The notes under the pieces: model-generated
What the model was told of the DNA's origin: nothing
Databases searched by the model: none
What the model saw: the letters and a program-made list of their open reading frames with translations, nothing else
Source of the DNA: Mycobacterium sp. 141
Lineage (GTDB): Bacteria; Actinomycetota; Actinomycetes; Mycobacteriales; Mycobacteriaceae
Reading direction: 5' to 3'
Assembly (NCBI RefSeq): GCF_000382405.1
Contig: NZ_KB908256.1
Location: forward strand, 434,001 to 498,000
DNA: 64,000 nt
In this document: positions 50,912 to 64,000 of the stretch, in pieces
Numbering within the stretch: position 1 is the first letter of the stretch
How the letters are laid out: each line of letters begins with the position of its first letter
Program-made: the position numbers and the translations under genes

Positions 50912-50981
50912 ACGCCCGGAGGATAGGCGGTCAGCTTGGCAAATCGGTGGGTCACCGAACGCGCAGCACCGGCGCCGTCAT

Positions 50982-51368
50982 TCACCGGACCGGACCCGTG
51001 TACTTCTCACCCGGGCCTTTGCCCGGTTCGTCCGGTGCGGCGCTGGCTTCGCGAAAAGCCAATTGCAGGCTCTTGAGCCCATCGCGCACGGGCCCGGCGT
51101 GTGGCCCGAGGTACTCTGCCGATGCCGTCACCAGACCGGCCAGTGCGGTGATGAGTCGGCGCGCCTCGTCGAGATCCCGATAGGGGCTCTCGTTCGGATC
51201 GGGAGCGGACAGCCCGATCTTTTCGGCTGCGGCGCTCATCAACATCACCGCCGCACGGGTGATCACCTCCACCGCGGGGATCTCGGCCAGGTCACGAACG
51301 GCGGAGCCGTTCAGATTGCCTGGGCCCTGCTCGTGCGCTGCGTCGGGCTTTACAGACGGATCGGTCAT
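50982..51368 (-). CDS. DUF1844 domain protein
   Basis: A 128-residue protein with the small helical DUF1844 domain: EVITRAAVMLMSAAAEKIGL, then LDEARRLITALAGLVTASAEYL. The C-terminus is charged and Pro/Gly-rich. The domain is common in actinobacteria next to infC and has no known function. ATG at 51368 begins the likely protein. It is divergent from infC and shares the 255-base region between them. The frame continues upstream to 51449 without support. Confidence 0.85.
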   Translation of the reverse strand: MTDPSVKPDAAHEQGPGNLNGSAVRDLAEIPAVEVITRAAVMLMSAAAEKIGLSAPDPNESPYRDLDEARRLITALAGLVTASAEYLGPHAGPVRDGLKSLQLAFREASAAPDEPGKGPGEKYTGPVR

Positions 51369-51467
51369 ACCTGGTAGAGTGTCATGCGCGACCGTCCCGG
51401 CGTATGCCAGGGACAGCAAGTGGAGTCCCACTCCCACCGTTGGCCACACCGGTACAACGGTCCGGTC

Positions 51468-51576
51468 ACCAGCATCTCAGGATGCTGGTTCTGTGCTCCA
51501 GTATTTTGGGGCATCGGCGGCGACAAGCCGTGACCGGTCGGTATGGGCCCTGCTATGAGCAGGGCCTTCGCTCTTT
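51468..51576 (+). promoter_or_regulatory. infC operon leader with two hairpins (possible attenuator)
   Basis: Two strong hairpins lie in the leader: ACCAGCAT-ctcagg-ATGCTGGT (51468-51489) and GGCCCTGCT-atg-AGCAGGGCC (51546-51566). The second is followed by TTCGCTCTTT, which looks like an intrinsic terminator ahead of infC. Ribosomal-protein feedback on infC-rpmI-rplT through a leader is known in E. coli and Bacillus by different structures. A similar role here is inferred. Confidence 0.6.
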
Positions 51577-51623
51577 GAGCGCTGATGGCGTGGGCTCCTG
51601 AAGTGGACAACATAGGAGGCCCC

Positions 51624-52217
<594 letters not shown>

Positions 52218-52246
52218 TACTAGATTCAACACAGAACTGAGGACTC

Positions 52247-52441
52247 ATGCCCAAGGCTAAGACCCACAGCGGTGCTTCCAAGCGGTTCCGCCGTACCGGT
52301 ACCGGAAAGATCGTGCGGCAGAAGGCCAACCGCCGCCATCTGCTTGAGCACAAGCCGAGCAAGCGTACCCGTCGGCTGGACGGTCGTACGGTCGTGGCTG
52401 GCAACGACGCCGGCCGGATCAACAAGCTGCTCAACGGCTAA
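52247..52441 (+). CDS. rpmI: 50S ribosomal protein L35
   Basis: A 64-residue, strongly basic ribosomal protein: [20 protein letters not shown], then the [17 protein letters not shown] core. Normal length. It lies 29 bases after infC and 40 bases before rplT, in the usual infC-rpmI-rplT order. Confidence 0.97.
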   Translation: MPKAKTHSGASKRFRRTGTGKIVRQKANRRHLLEHKPSKRTRRLDGRTVVAGNDAGRINKLLNG

Positions 52442-52481
52442 GACTGCCCTCACCCGTACCGATCGAGAATAGGAACACCCC

Positions 52482-52880
52482 ATGGCACGCGTGAAGCGCG
52501 CACTCAACGCCCAGAAGAAGCGGCGCACAGTCCTCAAAGCCTCGAAGGGCTACCGCGGCCAGCGGTCCCGCCTGTACCGCAAAGCCAAAGAGCAGCAGCT
52601 GCATTCGCTGACCTACGCCTACCGGGACCGTCGCGCCCGTAAGGGCGATTTCCGCAAGCTGTGGATCTCCCGGATCAACGCCGCGGCCCGCGCCAACGAC
52701 ATCACCTACAACCGCCTGATCCAGGGCCTCAAGGCCGCCGGCGTCGAGGTGGACCGCAAGAACCTCGCCGAGATCGCCGTGAGCGACCCGGCTGCGTTCA
52801 GCGCGCTGGTCGAGGTGGCCAAGGCCGCTCTGCCCAGCGATGTGAATTCGCCGTCAACGCCCGCTGACGAGGCCGCCTGA
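52482..52880 (+). CDS. rplT: 50S ribosomal protein L20
   Basis: Early-assembly 23S rRNA-binding protein. A 132-residue chain with [20 protein letters not shown], the [15 protein letters not shown] stretch and the globular C-domain ([20 protein letters not shown]). The C-terminus carries an extra Ser/Pro/Ala-rich tail of about ten residues, as in other mycobacteria. The stop TGA overlaps an in-frame CTG of tsnR (52877-52880). Confidence 0.97.
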   Translation: MARVKRALNAQKKRRTVLKASKGYRGQRSRLYRKAKEQQLHSLTYAYRDRRARKGDFRKLWISRINAAARANDITYNRLIQGLKAAGVEVDRKNLAEIAVSDPAAFSALVEVAKAALPSDVNSPSTPADEAA

Positions 52881-52903
52881 CTCTCACCGAGCGTTCTGCC
52901 CGG

Positions 52904-53659
52904 GTGAGTGCAGCGGCAAAGCTGCACCGCCACACCGGGCGCCGCCGCGCCGCACGCTTCCTTGCCGAGGGACCCAATCTCGTCGAGGCGGCGTTGCGGC
53001 GCGGACTTGTTTCCGAGGTGTTCGTAACCGAGCCTGCGTTGGACCGCTTCGGCGCGATGCTGGCCGACGCGCCCGTTCAGCTCGTCACCGAGCGTGCGGC
53101 AAAGACCTTGTCGGACACCGTCACCCCGGTCGGGTTGGTGGCGGTGTGCCGGCTGCCGGAAGCCTCGCTCGATGACGTACTCGCCGCCTCACCCCGGCTG
53201 ATCGCCGTGGCCGTGCAGCTTTCCGAGCCGGGCAACGCAGGCACCCTGATCCGGGTCGCCGACGCGATGGGTGCCGACGCCGTGGTCCTGGCAGGCAACG
53301 CCGTCGACCCCTACAACAGCAAGTGCCTGCGCGCGTCGGCAGGCAGCATCTTCTCCATTCCCGTGCTCAGCGAGTCCGATGAGACCGCAACTGTGGAGCG
53401 GTTGCGTGCGGCGGGCCTGCAGGTGCTGGCGACCACGGTCGACGGCGAAGTCAGTCTCGACGCCCCTGATTTCAAGCGCGAATTGGCTGCACCTACCGCC
53501 TGGCTGTTCGGACCCGAGGCGCACGGCCTGCCACCGGCGTTGGCTGCCATGGCCGATCACCGCGTGCGCATCCCGATGCCCGGCAACGCCGAAAGCCTCA
53601 ACATCGCCTCGGCCGCCTCGATCTGCCTCTATCAGAGTGCACGGGCAGGCCGTTCCTAG
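52904..53659 (+). CDS. tsnR: SpoU-family rRNA methyltransferase (TsnR-like)
   Basis: A SPOUT-class 2'-O-methyltransferase of about 251 residues. The N-terminal substrate-binding domain has RFLAEGPNLVEAALRRGLV. The knotted SAM domain has the three motifs: NAGTLIRVADAMGADAVVL, WLFGPEAHGLPP and SLNIASAASICLYQ. The target is an rRNA nucleotide; similarity to thiostrepton-resistance methylases gives the name but not proof of the site. The GTG at 52904 is given. Coding-like sequence LTLTERSAR continues upstream to the CTG at 52877 that overlaps the rplT stop, so a start there is possible. Confidence 0.9.
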   Translation: MSAAAKLHRHTGRRRAARFLAEGPNLVEAALRRGLVSEVFVTEPALDRFGAMLADAPVQLVTERAAKTLSDTVTPVGLVAVCRLPEASLDDVLAASPRLIAVAVQLSEPGNAGTLIRVADAMGADAVVLAGNAVDPYNSKCLRASAGSIFSIPVLSESDETATVERLRAAGLQVLATTVDGEVSLDAPDFKRELAAPTAWLFGPEAHGLPPALAAMADHRVRIPMPGNAESLNIASAASICLYQSARAGRS

Positions 53660-53754
53660 CGTCGAATCGCCATTGGTCGCAGGGTTTTCGCTATTCGGCC
53701 GCGACAGGCCGTCGGGGGAGACTGATGTGCCACGATGCTCTTGGGAGGTGCGCC

Positions 53755-54231
53755 GTGTGCCAGTACTGCGGATGTCGGGATATGCCGCTGCTGCGGGATT
53801 ACATCGCCGAACATGAGAGGGCGCTCGACCACGGCGGCGAAGCGGTGCGGGCTCTGGACCGCGGCGAACTCGATGTGGCGCGTGAGCGCCTGGCGGCGAT
53901 GGCCGCCGAGTTGCGGACTCATTGGCGTGGGGAGGAGAACGGTCTGTTCGCCGTGATGCGCCGCGAGGAGTTGTACGCGCAGCACATCGAGCCGTTGGTG
54001 GCCGAACACCGGGAACTGGATGCCCTGCTCGATACCGTCGACGTGGCCGACCCCGAAGACCAGCACCGCGTCCGGGTCGTCGTGGGGGACCTTTTCGAGC
54101 ACATCGCCAAGGAAGAGGATGGCCTGTTCCCGGCGTCGTTGACCACACTGGACGGCGAGGATTGGGACGCCGCCATCGCCGGGTGGCAGGATGCGCACCC
54201 CGGCCGGCCCATGATCGACGGCCGCTCCTGA
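53755..54231 (+). CDS. Hemerythrin HHE domain protein with N-terminal Cys motif
   Basis: A 158-residue four-helix hemerythrin-like protein that should bind a di-iron centre for O2, NO or redox sensing. Iron-ligand candidates are His/Glu in AEHERALDHGG, LRTHWRGEENGLF, VAEHRELD and FEHIAKEEDGLFP. The N-terminus has CxxCxC (VCQYCGCRD), also seen in related actinobacterial proteins. GTG at 53755 is preferred since GGGAGG lies six bases before it; ATG 53725, which also has a purine-rich site, adds ten residues. Confidence 0.82.
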   Translation: MCQYCGCRDMPLLRDYIAEHERALDHGGEAVRALDRGELDVARERLAAMAAELRTHWRGEENGLFAVMRREELYAQHIEPLVAEHRELDALLDTVDVADPEDQHRVRVVVGDLFEHIAKEEDGLFPASLTTLDGEDWDAAIAGWQDAHPGRPMIDGRS

Positions 54232-54328
54232 GCCGCAGTGGCGACAACAATCATCCTGTCGCACGGGCGTGACCAGGGCGGTTTTGGGGCGGGAGCAGGC
54301 AGTGTGAGCAAACCCGCGCGCGGTGCGA

Positions 54329-54358
54329 TTGCCGGTCTGTGCGAGTGCCACATACCCT
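54329..54358 (+). promoter_or_regulatory. Promoter of the adenylate cyclase gene (leaderless)
   Basis: TTGCCG (54329-54334), 18 bases, TACCCT (54353-54358), with GTG eight bases after the -10. The same -10 and spacing as uvrB suggests a leaderless message starting at or next to the GTG. Confidence 0.45.
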
Positions 54359-54365
54359 TGGCGCT

Positions 54366-56477
<2,112 letters not shown>

Positions 56478-56478
<1 letters not shown>

Positions 56479-58970
56479 TGCGCATTCCGTATAGCTGGCT
56501 GCGTGACACGGTCCGCGCCGGCGCGCCGGGTTGGGACGTGTCAGTCGATGAGCTCGAGCAGGCATTCATTCGCATCGGTCACGAGGTCGAGGAGATCATC
56601 TCGACCGGTCCCGTGAGCGGTCCGCTGACCGTCGGCCGTGTCGCTTCCATCGAGGAGTTGACCGAGTTCAAGAAGCCGATCCGAGCCTGCACGGTCGACG
56701 TGGGTGAGGCCGAACCCCGTGAGATCGTGTGTGGGGCAAGGAACTTCGCCGTCGGCGATCTGGTGGCCGTGGCACTGCCGGGCACTACGCTGCCCGGCGA
56801 CTTCACGATCGCCAAGCGCAAGACCTACGGGCGCACGTCAGACGGCATGATCTGCTCGGCGTCCGAGCTCAACCTCGGCACCGATCACAACGGCATCATC
56901 GTGCTGCCGCCCGGTACCGCCGAACCGGGCGCTCCTGCGGCAGAGATCCTCGGCCTGGATGACGTGGTGTTTCACCTGGGGATCACCCCGGACCGCGGTT
57001 ACTGCCTGTCGGTGCGCGGCCTGGCCCGCGAGATCGCCTGCGCCTACGACTTGGACTATGTCGACCCGGCTGATGTGACGCCGCTGCCCGCCGAGGGTGA
57101 GGCGTGGCCCCTGACCGTGCAGCCGGGCACCGGTGTGCAGCGGTTCGGCCTGCGACCGGTGACGGGTATCGACCCGAACGCGGTATCGCCGTGGTGGCTG
57201 CAGCGTCGTCTGCTGCTGAGCGGCATCCGCGCCATTTCGCCGGCGGTCGACGTGACCAACTACGTCATGCTCGAGCTCGGCCATCCGATGCACGCCCACG
57301 ATCGCAGCCTGATCACCGGCGGTTTCGACGTGCGCTTCGCCCGCGACGGCGAGAAGGTCGTGACGCTCGACGACGTGGAGCGCACCCTGAACTCGGCCGA
57401 CGTGCTCATCGTCGACGACGTCGCGACCGCTGCCATCGGCGGCGTCATGGGCGCGGGCACCACCGAGGTGCGCGACTCGACCACCGACGTGCTGCTCGAG
57501 GCCGCGGTGTGGGACCCGGCCGCGGTGTCTCGCACGCAGCGGCGTCTGCACCTGGCCAGCGAGGCGGGCCGGCGCTACGAACGTTCCGTCGACCCGGCAA
57601 TCTCTGTTGCGGCCCTTGATCGTTGCGCGACGCTGCTGGCCGAGATCGCCGGAGGCACGGTGGAACCGACCCTGACCGATTGGCGTGAGGAAGGTCGCAG
57701 CGACTGGTCGCAGCCCGCCATCGAGATCGCCGCAGACCTGCCCGACCGCACCGCCGGTGTCGAGTACGCCGCGGGTACGACGGCTCGGCGGCTCACCCAG
57801 ATCGGCGCTGAGGTGACCGGGTCCGGACCGCTCACTGTCACCCCACCGAGCTGGCGCCCGGACCTGCGCCAGCGCGCTGACCTGGTGGAAGAGGTACTGC
57901 GGCTGGAAGGGTTGGAGCAGATCCCTTCGGTGTTGCCGATGGCGCCGGCCGGACGCGGGCTCACCGCCGTTCAGAAGCGCCGTCGCGCGATCGGAAAATC
58001 GTTGGCGCTGGGCGGATTCGTCGAGATCCTGCCGACGCCGTTCCTGCCGGCGGGGATCTTCGACGCCTGGGGGCTGGCCGCCGACGATCCTCGGCGCAAC
58101 ACCACCAAGGTGCTCAACCCGCTGGAAGCCGACCGGCCGCAGCTGGCCACCACCTTGTTGCCCGGGTTGCTCGAGGCGTTGGGACGCAACGTATCCCGTG
58201 GTACACCCGACGTGGCGCTGTTCGCCATCGCACAAGTGGTGGAACCCACCGAGCAGACCCGTGCCGTCGAACGCATCCCGACCGACCGCAGGCCCACCGA
58301 CGAGGAGATCGCTGGGCTCGACGCCTCGCTGCCGCACCAGCCTCAGCACGTCGCCGTTGTGTTGGCCGGTCTGCGCGAGCCCGCCGGACCGTGGGGTCCC
58401 GGCCGGCCGACCGAGGCCGCTGACGCCTTCGAAGCGGTGCGGGTGATCGGTCGGGCCGCCGGTGTGGAGTTCACCCTGCGTGCCGCGCAGGACCTGCCAT
58501 GGCATCCCGGTCGCTGTGCCGAGGTGCTTGTCGGCGACCCCGGACAAGAAATAGTCGTCGGCCACGCCGGCCAGTTGCATCCGGCGGTCGTCGAGCGGAC
58601 CGGGTTGCCCAAGGGCACCTGCGCGGTCGAGTTGGACCTCGACGCCGTGCCGATTGTCGAGACGCTGCCCGCGCCGCGGGTGTCGCCGTTCCCCGCGGTG
58701 TTCCAGGACATCAGCGTGACCGTTGACGACGAGATCGGCGCGGCCGCGGTGGTGGCCGCCGTCCGCGACGGTGCCGGTGAGCTGCTCGAAGACGTCAAGC
58801 TGTTCGACGTGTACACGGGCCCGCAGATCGGGGAGGGGCGCAAGTCGCTGACCCTGGCGCTGCGGTTCCGCGCCGCCGATCGGACACTCACCGAAGACGA
58901 GGCCAGTGCCGCGCGTGATGCTGCGGTGGCCGCCGCAGCCGAGCGGGTCGGCGCCGTCCTGCGCGGCTGA
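56478..58970 (+). CDS. pheT: Phenylalanyl-tRNA synthetase beta subunit
   Basis: A 830-residue partner of PheS. It has an N-terminal tRNA-binding (EMAP-like) domain (about 40-150, [13 protein letters not shown]), the B3/B4 editing domain (about 210-390, [19 protein letters not shown]), B5 (about 400-480), the catalytic-like B6/B7 fold ([20 protein letters not shown]), and the C-terminal anticodon-binding FDX-ACB domain ([36 protein letters not shown]). The ATG shares one base with the pheS stop (TGATG), so the two are coupled. Confidence 0.97.
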
Positions 58971-58984
58971 CTCGGCACGGCTGA

Positions 58985-61448
<2,464 letters not shown>

Positions 61449-61452
<4 letters not shown>

Positions 61453-62347
61453 CGGCCGATGAGCGCTTGCGCGAAGAGCATTCGATAGGGACTCCGACCA
61501 AGGCCGCAATCCTTGCCGCGGCGTTGCCGTGGCTCAAGCAGCTGCACGGCAAGATCGTCGTCGTGAAGTACGGCGGCAACGCCATGACCGACGAGACCCT
61601 CAAGGCTGCGTTCGCCGCCGACATGGTGTTTCTGCGCAACTGTGGCATCCACCCGGTGGTGGTGCACGGCGGTGGCCCGCAGATCAGCGCCATGCTCAAG
61701 AAGCTCGGCATCGCAGGTGATTTCAAGGGCGGTTTCCGGGTGACCACGCCCGAGGTGCTCGATGTGGCACGCATGGTGCTGTTCGGGCAGGTGGGCCGGG
61801 AGCTGGTCAACCTGATCAACGCGCACGGTGCGTATGCGGTCGGGGTCACCGGTGAGGACGCCCAACTGTTCACCGCGGTGCGACGCAGCGTCAACGTCGA
61901 CGGCGTGGCGACCGATATCGGTCTGGTCGGCGACGTCGAACACGTCAACGCAGGTTCGCTGCTGGATCTCATTGCGGCCGGCCGGATTCCGGTGGTGTCG
62001 ACCATTGCCCCCGATGCCGACGGTGTGGTGCACAACATCAACGCCGACACCGCCGCGGCCGCGCTGGCCGAGGCGCTGGGCGCGGAGAAACTCTTGATGC
62101 TCACCGATGTCGAAGGGCTGTACACCGATTGGCCCGACCGCGATTCGCTGGTCAGTGAAATCGACACCGACACACTCACCGCGCTGCTGCCGCGCCTGGA
62201 ATCGGGCATGGTGCCCAAGATCGAAGCCTGCCTGCGGGCAGTGGCCGGCGGCGTACCCAGCGCCCACGTGATCGACGGTCGCGTCGAACACTGCGTGCTG
62301 GTCGAACTGTTCACCGATGAAGGGACCGGGACCAAGGTGGTCAAGCA

Positions 62348-62351
<4 letters not shown>
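61449..62351 (+). CDS. argB: N-acetylglutamate kinase with repeat-encoded N-terminus
   Basis: Phosphorylates N-acetylglutamate. In arginine-sensitive bacteria it is also the feedback-controlled step. The 300-residue chain has [29 protein letters not shown], and [13 protein letters not shown] with the usual amino acid kinase fold. The ATG at 61449 overlaps the argJ stop. Residues 3-12 ([10 protein letters not shown]) are encoded by the same 24-base sequence that forms the repeat before cobL (61457-61480), so the N-terminus is partly repeat DNA. The feedback-relevant N-terminal helix follows it. Confidence 0.97.
61457..61480 (+). repeat. Copy of the cobL-leader repeat core inside the argB start
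   Basis: CGATGAGCGCTTGCGCGAAG plus AGCA is identical over 24 bases to 473-496. In a second frame it would encode MSACAKSIR from an ATG at 61459, which ends at TAG 61488. Here it is read in the argB frame. Confidence 0.85.

Positions 62352-64000
<1,649 letters not shown>

Overview
The window is a high-GC actinobacterial chromosome segment. Gene content and order, compared from memory with Mycobacterium tuberculosis, point to a fast-growing Mycolicibacterium (M. smegmatis-like). The markers are RbpA, LysX, a Rv1636-type universal stress protein, LpqH-type and LppI-type lipoproteins, an F420-dependent enzyme and a split lnt/ppm1 pair (fused in M. tuberculosis). The order matches two blocks that are far apart in M. 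tuberculosis: the Rv2073c-Rv2046 block (about 1-19.2 kb here) and the Rv1629-Rv1656 block (about 19.4-64 kb). They are joined between the lppI-like gene and polA.

Layout. 1-12.4 kb: aerobic cobalamin (corrin ring) synthesis. cobL-cobM-cobK and cobN are on the plus strand and cobG-cobH-cobIJ on the minus strand; a DUF4139 gene lies between cobK and cobIJ, and a 35-residue membrane mini-protein sits beside cobN. 12.4-19.2 kb: F420 oxidoreductase, FxsA, amidohydrolase, then lnt and ppm1 (lipoprotein acylation and mannosyl donor synthesis), rbpA and an LppI-type lipoprotein. 19.4-31.2 kb: polA, thrE, rpsA, coaE-GrpB fusion, a secreted protein, a DUF402 protein, uvrB and an MFS exporter. 31.3-40.5 kb: a degenerate tRNA-Cys-like sequence, a UvrA paralogue, a universal stress protein, an MBL hydrolase, uvrA, an HTH_42 protein and an LpqH-type lipoprotein. 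40.6-46.1 kb: a four-gene operon with a helical-repeat protein, a CHAT (caspase-like) protease and two unrecognised proteins. This is the best candidate for an undescribed system. 46.2-59 kb: esterase, lysX, DUF1844, infC-rpmI-rplT-tsnR, hemerythrin, adenylate cyclase, pheST. 59.2-64 kb: the arginine operon argCJBDF, with argF cut by the window edge.

Cross-cutting features. Many genes overlap by ATGA/GTGA, which suggests translational coupling. At least three short repeat families run through the window. The first is a 32-bp ATGA-type repeat that creates coupled mini-ORFs before cobL and recurs in the argB N-terminus; a related unit extends cobG. The second is a GAGCGAAGCGAC repeat inserted in frame in pheS and (twice, in tandem) in argD, and again at the argD start. 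The third is an intergenic palindromic element with a CGnGCGTGCG core before polA and before argC. Visible regulation includes RecA-independent (PafBC-type) DNA-damage promoters at uvrA and uvrB, an ECF-type promoter at rbpA, an ARG box at argC, a CRP-like site near cobG, and a probable AUC start plus a hairpin leader at infC. No CRISPR array, rRNA gene, insertion sequence or cobalamin riboswitch was seen. All comparisons with other species are from memory, since no search was possible.
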